Part shown: positions 6,725 to 16,686 of the stretch, piece by piece
Layout: each line of letters starts with the position of its first letter
How positions within the stretch are numbered: position 1 is the stretch's first letter
The notes under the pieces: model-generated
The model's input: only the letters and a program-made list of their open reading frames with translations
Told to the model about the DNA's origin: nothing
Database searches by the model: none
Assembly (NCBI RefSeq): GCF_037126465.1
Contig: NC_088201.1
Coordinates: forward strand, 231,900,258-231,964,257
Origin: Ornithodoros turicata
Lineage: Eukaryota; Arthropoda; Arachnida; Ixodida; Argasidae
Direction: 5' to 3'
DNA length: 64,000 nt
Translations under genes and position numbers: made by a program

Positions 6725-9700
6725 TGCCACGCTGTCTCGTATGCCAGTACGACCCCATCGACGCCATGCTCGTGGCCGTAGAAAGAGAACACGAGGATAG
6801 AATAGAGAATCTCGGTAACAGCCCGATAGTCATTTCAGATGATAATGATGATGATGATGATGATGACGAAACACTTATCAGTCCGTCTTTTGTAATGAAT
6901 CAAACAGATGATGAAAACGACGACGACGACGACGACGACGAGCCCCTAGATGGGCACGACAATGCAGACGAACTACTCATGTGGGAAGGGGATCAGTCGT
7001 ATGCAGATTTCATTCCTCTGTCTGGGTGGGTGGGAGTTGAAACACCAGATGCAAGCCCAGAATTTCGATGGGAAGATGTCCCCGTGGAGGGTCACAGAAT
7101 CGTAGAATTACGAGAACACGTCGTAGAGAATCATCCCTCCGTCACGGAGAGACGATTCCTTCCTTTTTTTGTCACAGATGAGGCATTTGACGGAACGGCT
7201 ACTAGGTACACGCTTCTCTGTTCCCCGCACGACGACAACGTTGACGATTTGCGACTCTATCTACCGAGCATAGCTCCTGTAATCATGCGCGTCCTGGAAG
7301 CTTATCCCATGCCTTTCAAATTTTGTCTGTGCTCGAAGGCGCTCATGGTTAAGGACGGAGCCGACGGGATAACTTCGCACCTCCTTCACGTAAATCTTCA
7401 CATGAGAGTGTTTATAACCGTCAAGAAATCGAAGGCGCGTTAAATGCTGCCATCGCAGAGTCCTCGCAGCGCGTCGAAAACTATTCGAGAGAAGGGTCGG
7501 GCTTCACTTCCAGAGACGTTCAATGTGTCGACCTAAAAATAATACGTTTGAAACCGAAGCGGATTGGGTGCACTATCGAACTTCCCGCGTCCTAAAGAAA
7601 AAAAGAGGATCCTGACAAACGTCAAGCTACCGTGGAACCACGAAAATGAGTGTTTCAAGTATAGCGTGCTGGCGCTCTTACATCCGCTAAAAAATAACCC
7701 CAACGATTTCGTCAGATACAGAAAATACACGGATCCTACGAATCCGGAGACGCGCGTAACGTACTGGCCGCCCTGCTTCCCAGTCACTTACGAAGACATT
7801 TCCCTGTGGGAGAGAAAAAACAAAATCTCCGTGTACATCTACGTGTTCGACGAGCAAACGTCGACGGTGAGCACGGGGAGGGTTCCCTCTATGCTGTATA
7901 CGGATAAAGTACATTTGCTCGAGGTTAGGGGTCATTTCTATGGAATCAGAAAATTTAGCACTTTCATGGGACGAAGTGACTATTTTTATTGCGAGAAATG
8001 CACCAAGGGGCATCTAACGAGAGAGGCGTTGGAGCGCCACGAACGCCTATGCCGGGACGTAAATGAAACGATTTTGGAAATGCCAAAAGCGGGAGAAAGC
8101 GTCTCCTTCAACAAGATACAGTACATGCATCCCTACCCGTATTTCGCGGTACTGGACACGGAAAGCGTTTTGGAAAAGGACGCGCTCGTTAAGGACGCAG
8201 TGAGTGTGCACAGGATGAGCTCGTACTGCATCGTTCTAGTAAGAAGTTGCGATGGAAAAATAATGGACGCAGATGGGTATTTGGGACCTAACGCGTCAGA
8301 AAAATGCTTGCTCGCGCTCAAGGGATTTAGCGAACAAATCGATAGGTTGAACCGCCTCCCCTCTCCGTTGGTCATGAGTCCGGAAGACCACCTTTGTCAC
8401 CAATGCGCAACACACTGTAAATATTGTGGGGTAGAATTTAACCGTCAGACGCGGAAGGTCTCGCATCACGACCACACCCGTTTTCGTAGAGCCCGGATCC
8501 TCGAATTTTGTCGCGACGCTGTGTGATACGTGTAACCTTACGTGTCGTAACACCAAAGAACTCGTCGTGTTAGTGCACAACCTGCAATACGATTTGAGCT
8601 CCCTTCTCCGCCACATGCACGTTCTAAATCTGGGTGAACCGTGGATCTTAGCTTCGAGTTCGGAAAAGATAAGAGGGTTCAACATTGGGGATCTCCATTT
8701 CCGCGATACTACACAGTTTTTCAACCTCTCCTTGTCGAACCTGGTGGAAACGCTACTTACCAGCGGTGGCGAAAGCGCCTTCCTTTGTACGCGCCAAATG
8801 TTTGATGACCGTTTCCGCTGTCTCCTAAGGAAAGGCGTTATCCGTACACCTTCGTCGACAGTTTCGAAGCGTACGATTTGCCCGCGCTACCGCCAAAGGA
8901 AGCTTTCAAAAATGACCTGAACGATGAAGATATCTCGGACGAGGACTATCAGTACGCCCGTGATATTTTTGAATATTTTGAATGTAGCAACCTTGGCGAT
9001 TACACGCGTCTCTACGTCACGCTCGACACCTGTCAGCTCTGCGACGTCGTGCTGTATTTCAGGAAGATTACGCTAGAGACGGATGGGATAGATATCTTAC
9101 GCACCGTATCCCTCGCCAGTTACGCGTGGAGCAGCGCACTGAAGCTCACCAAAGTCAAACTCGAGCTCATGAGCGATCGTGAAATGTACGAAACGATCGA
9201 AAAGGGAATCAGGGGAGGCATTTGTAACAGCTTCCACAGATATTGTCGGGCTAATCACGAGGGATGCGACGATTACGACCCTCAACAAGAGAAAAAATTT
9301 ATTCAGTACTTAGATGTAAACAGTTTGTACGCTTATGCCATGACTTTCCATCTTCCGACAGGTGGTTTTGAGTGGGTCGATCCTTCCAGCTGGGGCGATA
9401 TCGATTTTCTCAAAATTCCTCACGATTCAGAAGTGGGATACGTGTACGTGGTAGACCTGACCTATCCGAAGAACTGCACGCGCTCACGAGGGACTTCCCT
9501 CTGGCACCCGAACACAGAACCGTGGACGAGGGTCAACTATCCCCCTACCAAAGGAACTTGAAGGAGGCATTGGCACTGAACGCGCCACCCACGAGGAAAT
9601 TGTTACTGACATGTTACGACAAAGAAAGTTACGTCGTGCACTATTATCTGCTCGCTCTCTACGTGAGGTTGGGCATGAAAATAAAACACATTCACGCCAT

Positions 9701-10604
9701 CCTCTCGTTCCGCCAAGACAATTTTTTGTCCGCCTTCGTGCATAGAAACCTCGCATTGAGGAATGCCTCAACCACGAAATTCGAGCGTTTACTGTATAAG
9801 ACCATAACAAATAGCACGTTCGGGAAAACGATTCAAAATGTGAGACGCATGAAGAGGTACACCATAGCCTACGACAAAGAAAGCGCGCTCAGAAAAGCTA
9901 GTTCCGTCGACTTCCAGCATTTCCACATCCTTAGTGACAAGTGCATCTTGTACGAGATGAAACAGCGTCGTATCAAATGCACGCACCCCCTTTACGTGGG
10001 CTTTGCCATTTTAGAGATATCCAAAGTCCGAATGTACAGCTTCATTTACGAGTCGCTCTTTTCTCGCTTAACCTGTCCAGTGCAGTTGATCTATGGAGAT
10101 ACGGACAGTATAATTTTTGCTCTCACGTGCGAGAGCCTCGTAGAGCAGCTGATGAAAATTCAGCACGAGCTAGATCTCTCCTCCTATCCACCGGACCATC
10201 CACTTTTCAACGCCGAGCACGCGAACCAGATGGGGTACTTCAAAGACGAAACGGGAGGAGGAGTTATTCAGGAAGTCGTAGCCATCCGAGCCAAAATGTA
10301 CAGCATTCTCTTGGCCGGAACACACAAACAGATCGCGAGAGCGAAAGGAGTTAAGAAAGACGTGGTGAGGAGACATTTATTGCACGAAGTGTACCGAGAT
10401 TCTCTGTTCAATGAAAGGACAGTCTCTCAGAAGCAGTGCACCATCCAGAGCATAAAGCAAACAATGTACACCATTTCGAGAGTCAAGAAGAGCTTGGTCC
10501 CCTACGATGACAAGCGCTATCTGGTCGACGCCGTACGTTCCTTTCCTTACGGCAGCTGCGAATACGAGGGTAATTTCCGCTCTGTGTGTCTCAATGCATT
10601 GTAA
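6725..10604 (+). pseudogene. Protein-primed family B DNA polymerase (Polinton/adintovirus PolB), frameshifted
   Basis: Coding similarity covers about 3.9 kb. An acidic N-terminal region has two Asp runs encoded by GAT/GAC repeats (near 6840-6870 and 6920-6945). Next come an N-terminal PolB extension, a Cys/His cluster (CHQCATHCKYCGVEF near 8395-8440), exonuclease-type motifs (YFAVLDTES near 8139-8165; LVHNLQYDLSSLL near 8570-8610), polymerase motif A (DVNSLYAYAM, near 9313-9342), motif B (KTITNSTFGK, near 9799-9828) and motif C (YGDTDS, near 10093-10110). The product would replicate linear DNA with a terminal-protein primer. Frame blocks change near 7437, 7590, 8480, 8830 and 9465, so at least five indels break it. 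The key catalytic Asp residues are still present in the separate blocks. AATAAA lies at 10737-10742. The start is placed after the predicted intron acceptor; the first ATG in frame is at 6763. Confidence 0.85.
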
Positions 10605-10736
10605 CAAAACACTCTCGTTTTTTGCAGCACCGGAAAACCCGGAAGAGAGCCCTCGAACGTCATCGGGGATTGAGTAATACAACAAAGGACCAAGTCTGTG
10701 CACGCGTTGTCATAATAATCGAGAGAGTCTAAAAAT

Positions 10737-10742
10737 AATAAA
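10737..10742 (+). terminator. Poly(A) signal after the polymerase gene
   Basis: AATAAA about 133 bp beyond the last in-frame stop at 10602-10604, in the right place to end the polymerase mRNA. Confidence 0.5.
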
Positions 10743-10844
10743 ATTGTAGCTCAGAAATATAGCTTCTGTCTTTCGCGCGCGCGCGCGCGAACGCAGGAAG
10801 AGCAGGTGGTTGGTCATCGTGCTAGCACGATGGTGAAATTGACG

Positions 10845-10850
10845 TATAAA
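10845..10850 (+). promoter_or_regulatory. TATA-like box, first of two similar promoter modules
   Basis: TATAAA preceded by GGTCATCGTGCTAGCACGATGG. A second module 125 bp downstream has GGTCATCGTGGCAGTG followed by TATAAAAA. No convincing ORF follows this first box before the second module. Confidence 0.35.
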
Positions 10851-10969
10851 CGACTGTCTATTGCACCATCCCTCTAGCCCGGTAGTCAAGCGTAAAGTCG
10901 ACACTGCGATAAAAAGACGAAGACGGGAGGAGCACGGGTCATCGTGGCAGTGTGGTGGCGGAATGGATG

Positions 10970-10977
10970 TATAAAAA
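10970..10977 (+). promoter_or_regulatory. TATA box of the small gene at 11034
   Basis: TATAAAAA, 57 bp upstream of the ATG at 11034. It belongs to the second of two similar promoter-like modules. Confidence 0.45.
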
Positions 10978-11033
10978 GAATGACCATTCCGACATCGTGC
11001 TGGTTCAGTGACCCGCGCAATGACGTCGCTGCG

Positions 11034-11159
11034 ATGAAGATTACCCGTACCTTTTTTGGCATGTCCGATCTTCTCGTAATGTTCTGTTCGTGTGGATCGA
11101 GCAAGTCAGGGAGAGTGCGAGCATCTATCGACGTGCTCAAGGAAAGAGTATATGTTTAG
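11034..11159 (+). CDS. Small ORF of the Polinton-like element, unknown (41 aa)
   Basis: ATG at 11034, stop TAG at 11157-11159, encoding MKITRTFFGMSDLLVMF... with a FCSCGSS cluster and a basic C-terminal part. A TATA box (10970) and an AATAAA (11164-11169, 4 bp after the stop) frame it tightly, which is the main reason to list so short an ORF. An ATG at 11020 in another frame is followed by a stop after five codons. Function unknown; convergent with the minus-strand gene at 11208. Confidence 0.35.
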   Translation: MKITRTFFGMSDLLVMFCSCGSSKSGRVRASIDVLKERVYV

Positions 11160-11207
11160 ATTCAATAAAGATGTTTCCATGAAAAAAACAACAGAGTCTC
11201 GTCAAAG

Positions 11208-11666
11208 TTATTCAGACTGTTTAATGCGTTCCATTTCGATGACTAAACGGTATTTCAATAAATCAGTGACAAAATTGACAATGTAGACTGCTTGCAGATG
11301 ATGTTGGTTCCGCAGTGAATACTTAATATGAGCAACGGCGCGAGCGAGGAGGTCCACGATGTCTGCAGACACGTAGTTGAATTCGGTGTTCGTCGACTTC
11401 AAAAATTCACTGATCACTCCGAAGGGTCCATCCAGAACGCTTATAGAGACGTTCTTGTAACGGGCGTATATCCGACGCACCATTTCCTGTAGGGGGCCTG
11501 GGGATATCTTTCCTATATTGCCAAAAGCCACCATGTCTATGACGTAGCGAAAAGCAGAGATGACAAGCTCGTTTCGGGGACTCTCCTTGCTGAAACAGTC
11601 ATTCTCCAGCTCTTCCCAAGAAGCGTGGATACGAGGACAAGTTTGCAAAGCGTGGTAACTGAACAT
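11208..11666 (-). CDS. Unknown helical protein of the Polinton-like element (152 aa)
   Basis: Minus-strand ORF from the ATG at 11666 (MFSYHALQTCPRIH; two further in-frame codons upstream would need a TTG start) to a stop at 11208-11210. It appears mostly helical: 'ELVISAFRYVIDMVAFGNIG', 'PLQEMVRRIYARYKNV', 'SADIVDLLARAVAHIKYSL', 'VNFVTDLLKYRLVIEMERI'. No signal peptide or clear membrane helix. A TATAAAG lies 47 bp upstream. I do not recognise the family. An all-helical 150-residue protein in a DNA-virus-like element could be a host-interaction factor, but that is speculation. The frame is unbroken. Confidence 0.55.
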   Translation of the reverse strand: MFSYHALQTCPRIHASWEELENDCFSKESPRNELVISAFRYVIDMVAFGNIGKISPGPLQEMVRRIYARYKNVSISVLDGPFGVISEFLKSTNTEFNYVSADIVDLLARAVAHIKYSLRNQHHLQAVYIVNFVTDLLKYRLVIEMERIKQSE

Positions 11667-11712
11667 TTCCAAGTATTGGTCTGAATGATAACGCGCGGAT
11701 AGCGCGCTCTCC

Positions 11713-11719
11713 CTTTATA
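11713..11719 (-). promoter_or_regulatory. TATA box of the minus-strand gene at 11208-11666
   Basis: TATAAAG on the minus strand, 47 bp upstream of the ATG at 11666. Spacing matches gene A. Confidence 0.5.
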
Positions 11720-11804
11720 CGGCGCTTCCAAATAAAAAACGTAAAGAAATGGGCGTCAGAACGAAAGCGAATCCTCCACCACCACCACCGTGCTCGAAGC
11801 GCAT

Positions 11805-12011
11805 GCGCGAGACGTGAAGGGCGACGAGACCAAAACCGAAACGTCCGACGGCAGACGTGGTGGCGCTGCGAGCGCGCGAGACGTGAAGGGCGACGAGACC
11901 AAAACCGAAACGTCCGACGACAGACGTGGTGGCGCTGCGAGCGCGCGAGACGTGAAGGGCGACGAGACCAAAACCGAAACGTCCGACGGCAGACGTGGTG
12001 GCGCTGCGAGC
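11805..12011 (+). repeat. Three tandem copies of a 69-bp repeat
   Basis: Units at 11805-11873, 11874-11942 and 11943-12011, nearly identical (one GGC/GAC difference in the middle unit seen). The unit is GC-rich and a multiple of three. The plus frame reads a 23-residue repeat (ARDVKGDETKTETSDGRRGG...) inside a 109-codon ORF at 11790-12119; the minus frame also stays open, so coding cannot be told apart from a GC-rich non-coding repeat. It lies just outside the last Polinton gene and may belong to the right terminal region of the element. Confidence 0.75.
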
Positions 12012-12129
12012 GCGCGCGCGTGTGACGTATGCTCCGCGGAGAGGGCGCCAGATTCAGTTTTCTGTTTGCCTCTCGTCGGGTGCGGACGTCTGGCGCGTCG
12101 CTCGTATCGTGACCGTTGATGTGCTGGTG

Positions 12130-13751
12130 AACTCTTTAGTCATGTAAAGAAGATGGAGGGCGGTGTGTGTGCACACAGATATGCTTGGATGTCGGTGAGT
12201 TGTCGTTTTAATACTTCCTCTTCTGTTGACGCGTTTACCTACCCCCTAACTGCGATTACTTGTCAGCGTGTATTGGAGTAGTGTATGTTTGTCGATTTAC
12301 CTTGTTGCGATTAGCAGAAAGTCTTCCCCTTGTTGTTATTATTCTTGTCCGTGCATGCCCAAACATGTTCGCAATTCCCTTGTACGCCATTCTGTCAATG
12401 ACCCTTGTTGCTATACTCGTCGGTGCATGCCCGCACATATTCGCGATGGTGAAAATTTTGTGTGTGTGTGTGTGCCTGTTTTCGCGCGTGTTTTCCCCTC
12501 GTTAGCACTTTTTTTGTTTTGTTTCTTTCTGCATTCCACGGAAGTCCCCATGATGACAGCGGTGCTGCCACCTGACGTGATGCTTTCCGACCTGCCTGGT
12601 GTGACGCTTTGCAAATGGCGGCGCCCATGGGCTGATGCTGTTACCGAACCTGGACTGACACATTAATGAATTGAATGTGTATAGTAATGACCTGAATTAT
12701 TAAATGAGTTTAGAAAGTGCATTTATGCGTATGTGCGCTTCTTTTCGTGTGTCTCATTATAGAATAACACGACTTAACGATAATTTGATATTTTCCTCCT
12801 CTCTCTCTCGTTGGAATGAATAGTAATTGAATTTATGAATTGAAAATTATATTCTACGCTCTATTATCGCATTCTTATGCGTGTATGAGCGATTTTAAGT
12901 GAAAAATCGAAAAAAAAATTTTAAAAAAAAATTGGGTGGGGGTGCAAATTGCAAAATTGGGGGTAACAGGGGGGGTGAGAGAGGAGGGAGGTGTCAAATT
13001 GCTCGCTAAGTCGTATTATTCTTTTACTACTAGCTTATGGAACCCGATGGGAATTTCCAGATGCAAGGTGTGGGAATACTATACTCGAGACTGTCACGGT
13101 GGGCGTTCCATTAGGAGGAACCGCGCGAGTGCTGCGGAATAACTACCTATACATTACCTGTACATTGTGTACTGACAGGAGCTCCGTAATCAACCTTCCA
13201 CATGGTACACCTTTCAGTAGCCAGCACAGGCTAAGGCATATTTTACGCGAGCCATTCCTGATACAATACCTGCTCATGGACGCCAGTAGTCTTTTTCACA
13301 CACTGATGTGCTATAATGGCATCAGGTCTGTCACTCGCAAGTTAAAATATATGCTTTTGAGCTAAAAAAAGATATCGTGTATCTCTAGGCAGTAACATAC
13401 GTGTTGTCCGAGTATATTTAATTCGAATTTAATATACTTAATTCTTGTATTTATTTAATACTCTGAAGAGGTTAATTCTGCCGTATTTCTTTATGATATA
13501 TACAGCAGAACGACAGCTGTGTATAGACCTTGGCCAACCGAAGGCCATGCAATAGCCGAGGAACCGACAACACAGTTGGCCAAGCTGGGAACGGTCATGG
13601 CTATCTTGGCTCGCAAAATGTGTACAAACATTGGATCACATTTGAGTCATACCAGCTCAATCATCCCAGTCGCGCGGCTCGACCATCACGGACTGCCCAG
13701 AAAAAAAATATATAATGTGTCCATTGATGGGAACATGAACCACACGAAGTA
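12130..13751. other. No gene recognised
   Basis: About 1.6 kb between the Polinton-like element and the DNA transposon. Short ORFs occur on both strands but none has recognisable motifs or codon pattern. A TG microsatellite lies at about 12460-12473, and A/T- and G-rich simple tracts at about 12905-12975. The right end of the Polinton-like element must lie near the start of this stretch but could not be located, because its left end is outside the window. Confidence 0.4.
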
Positions 13752-13756
13752 ATTTT

Positions 13757-14247
13757 TTCCCGGAAGCGCGTTGATTGCCCGCTAAGGGGCTCTGAACTCC
13801 CGCACGAAGCTGTAAACCAGGGCGCGCGAGCGCGCACTGGGCGATTGGTAATTCACATTGGTAATAAATTCAAACGGGACTGTCTTCACAAAGCCTGGTT
13901 CTAGCTCTGCACCGATTAACACCCGTCCGCCGCGGATCATCTAGATGGGAGCGTTCGGTGAAATATTCTCTAAATCCACTGCCTTTGCGATTTTTTTCCG
14001 GACTACATATTAAAGAAACTTCCAACAACTAATTTTTTACAAGTTCAGACCTGCCCAAGTAATGCGCAGAAAAAGTTTGACGCTCGAATATAGCACGGCT
14101 GTCCTTTAAAAAAAATTGCAAAGTTGCGTGTTCAAGTAAAATACCGTACGTTTGTTGAGCTGCCCCGAAATTTCTGAACATGCTGTGACATCGAAACCGG
14201 CTCAGAACAGTAGTTCAATATCCCAATAATCGTAACAAAAATGTACT
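13757..14247 (+). repeat. Left terminal inverted repeat of the DNA transposon
   Basis: Pairs with 15617-16105 in inverted orientation; homology is still seen at AACAAAAAT near 14236 against ATTTTTGTT near 15621. Divergence is mostly single-base. Confidence 0.75.
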
Positions 14248-14576
14248 AATAGTTATTTTCCGTTAAAGGCGCGCAGCGTTTCTTTTTTTTTTTTTTTTTT
14301 TTAAGTTACCCGCGGCGCCGAGGCAGCCTGCAAGGGCCGACATTGTCTCAGCCGAAACACGCGCGACTTGGCGGATTCTCTTGTATTTCTTTGAACACAG
14401 TGAGATTAGGGTCACCTGCAGGGACAAACCTGGGCTCATGCACCGCCGTATTGACGGGACATAATATATTCCAATGGCCTCCACCCCTGTCACGGTGAGG
14501 GACACTCTCGTGTGGATGGACTTCCAGGAGCAGCTGTTGCCTTCTGTCAGACGAAAGATCTTGATCAGCTAATCTT

Positions 14577-14611
14577 TTGGTGACGAAGTGGTCCCACCAC
14601 TTCGTCACCAA
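14577..14611. repeat. Perfect 16-bp palindrome with a 3-nt loop
   Basis: TTGGTGACGAAGTGGT (14577-14592), CCC, then the exact complement at 14596-14611. It lies at the start of the recognisable transposase-like reading frame. Confidence 0.85.
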
Positions 14612-15360
14612 GGAGCAATCCCGCTATTCGTCATCGCTGAAGAGTAAGCTGCCACCAACGCAAGTAATTGTGCTAGATTTTGCAGAGAACTCATCGCACA
14701 GGGCGCCCCGGAGTCATTCCATTGGGAAAACACCCACGCGAACATTCACCCGATTGTGCCATACTATGTCTCCGATATGGACGGGAGCCCGTTGCATAAT
14801 TTCTGATTGCATGTCGCACGATACCGCTGCCGTCCACACGTACATCAAGGTGTTCCTTACAGGCCTTCCTTCCTACTGTGGAGAAGATTGAAAAAGCAAA
14901 CTACTTTAGTGACGGTGCTGCTTCGCATTACAAAAATTTGGAGAACTTTCGGAATTTGTTCTTCCACAGCGAACACTTTGAAATCAGTGCAGCGCGGAAC
15001 TTTTTCACCACGTCTCATGGCAAGGGACCGTGTGACGGAGTTGGCGGAACACTAAAAAGGCTCGCAGCGAAGGCAAGTTTGCAGAGGCCTCATGGAGAGC
15101 AAATTCTGTCACCACAGCAATTATTTTTGTGGGCCCAAAGAGAGTTAAGAGACATTACGTCACCGTTGGTCTGCGCAGAAGTCGTGCATAAGGAGGGGCA
15201 GTTGCCATCATCTCGTTTCGCAAATGCAGTTCCTGTTCCCGGCCCCCGGAAATGTCACTACTTGGAGCCTGTTTCTAACACGCACGTCCGGGCATCGGTG
15301 ACGTCAGCGTCTATCGAGAGCTCTGTGTTCAAGGTGTGTAGGGACTGTACCAATGAATAG
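14577..15360 (+). pseudogene. Decayed transposase-like gene
   Basis: Two frame blocks. The first (14577-14891) has 'QVIVLDFAENSS', resembling the first acidic strand of a DDE/RNase-H-fold transposase. The second (14878-15360) has YFSDGAASHYKN and FFTTSHGKGPCDGVGGTLKR, a motif pair I associate with uncharacterised transposase-like proteins in many invertebrates. The D in FSDGAASHYKN would be a catalytic candidate. The blocks join with a frame change near 14880, and part of the region between them is missing or scrambled. Its location centrally between long inverted repeats supports a transposase. I cannot name the superfamily. The stop at 15358-15360 ends an apparently full C-terminus. Confidence 0.55.
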
Positions 15361-15616
15361 GTGACAGCGTTAGTGCTTACGCTAGTACTTGCGTTCTCAG
15401 AAGCCTGCATAACTGTAAATAGACCAAAATAAAAATGAAGGCAAGTAGTTGTTGCTGTCTGTGGTTTCTGTTCGCGTTTTGTATGAGCAAATCTAAGCAA
15501 GCTCGCTCCCTCCCCGCGTGCTGAGGCTGAGACAAGGTCGGTCCTTGCAGGCACCCTGCAACACCAGGGTAACTTTAAAAAAATCGTTGCGAGCCTCAAA
15601 CGAAAAACACATCTGA

Positions 15617-16105
15617 GAAAATTTTTGTTATGATTACTGGGACGTTGAACACCCGTTCTGAACCGATTTCGATGTCACAGCATCTTTAGAAATTTCAGCG
15701 CGGCTCATCAAAGTTACGGGTTTTTGCTTGAACACGCAACTTCGCGGTTCTTTAAAGAAAAACCGAGCAATATTCGAGCATCAAACTTTTTCTGCGCATT
15801 ACTTGGACAGGTCTGAACCAGCAAACAATTAGTTGTTGGAGGTTTCCTTAGTAGTCGGTCCAGAAAAACCCGCAAAGTCAATGGATTTATAGGATATTTC
15901 ACCGAACGCTCCCACGCGAATGTTCCGCCGCGGACGGGTGTCGACCGGTGCAGAGCTAGTACCAAGCTTTGCGAAGACTGTCCCGTTTCAATTGTTTACC
16001 AATGTGAAGCCGCACTTGCCCAGTGCGCGCTCCCTCGCGCCCTGGTTTACTGCTTCGTGCGGGAGTTCAAAGCCCCCTAGCGGCCACTCAAGGCGCTTCC
16101 GGTAA
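15617..16105 (-). repeat. Right terminal inverted repeat of the DNA transposon
   Basis: Inverted partner of 13757-14247, including CAGTGCGCGCTCCC near 16020 against the left arm's GCGCGCACTG. Confidence 0.75.
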
Positions 16106-16358
16106 AAAAAAAAAATACGTTGTGTGGTTTATCTTCCCATCAATGGCAACTTTTTCTTTCTTTTTTTTTCTCCATGGTCGCGATGGTCGAGCTACGCGAC
16201 TGGGACGATTGAGCTGGAATGACTCATTTGGCTCCTTGGAATTCTCTATGGATCTATGTTACCCCAGGATATGAAGCAAAACCCTTCTCAATATAATCAA
16301 AGTAAAATGTTTTTTTTTATAGCATCCCGTTGCAGAAATATTCGATAATGAGCTATAT

Positions 16359-16660
16359 TGCCACGAATCATCATCGCGAAACTTCCAGGGCAGGCACGAA
16401 ACGGTACATCTCACCCCGGCGCATGCTGCAGAAGAAGCAAGAAGCTTCCAGACACATCGCCTGCTCTCTGGCAAACGCACGTGCTGTTTCTAGACTTTTC
16501 GGCACGACGCTTAAATGCCTGTACGCTCCAAGCTGGAGCATTCATTCTTTGGACTCAGTTGTGTTCAGAGAGCTATCACTCTTGTGTTTTGCTACCAAGT
16601 AGTCTAATAAACCGTTCGCTGTTTATTCGACGACTCGCCGACCCATTTCGCTTCGTGACA
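16359..16660 (+). repeat. 5' LTR of the gypsy element
   Basis: Begins TGCCACGAATC and ends CGTGACA. It is nearly identical to 21022-21343; the 3' LTR has an extra ~20 bp of CATT/CACT repeats. It contains an AATAAA (near 16606) followed by a short U5. Confidence 0.9.
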
Positions 16661-16686
16661 TTTCTGGTGGAGGTGCGGGGCATTCC

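Larger units (their letters stand above)
13752..16115. mobile_element. DNA transposon with terminal inverted repeats of nearly 500 bp
   Basis: The first ~490 bp (about 13757-14247) are inverted at the right side (about 15617-16105). Examples: CCGGAAGCGC near 13759-13768 against GCGCTTCCGG at 16093-16102; CTCCCGCACGAAGC against GCTTCGTGCGGGAG; and GTTCAGACCTG near 14043 against CAGGTCTGAAC near 15809. The arms differ by scattered substitutions, so the copy is not recent. A T-run abuts the left end and an A-run the right end, so the outermost base and the target duplication cannot be fixed. The interior holds a decayed transposase-like gene on the plus strand. Confidence 0.8.

Noticed and set aside
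12256..12666. Several overlapping ORFs of 60-130 aa
   Set aside because: Overlap in different frames on both strands with no recognisable motif or supporting signals.
13519..13752. 77-aa ORF before the DNA transposon
   Set aside because: Alternative frame equally open, no motif, no conserved context.
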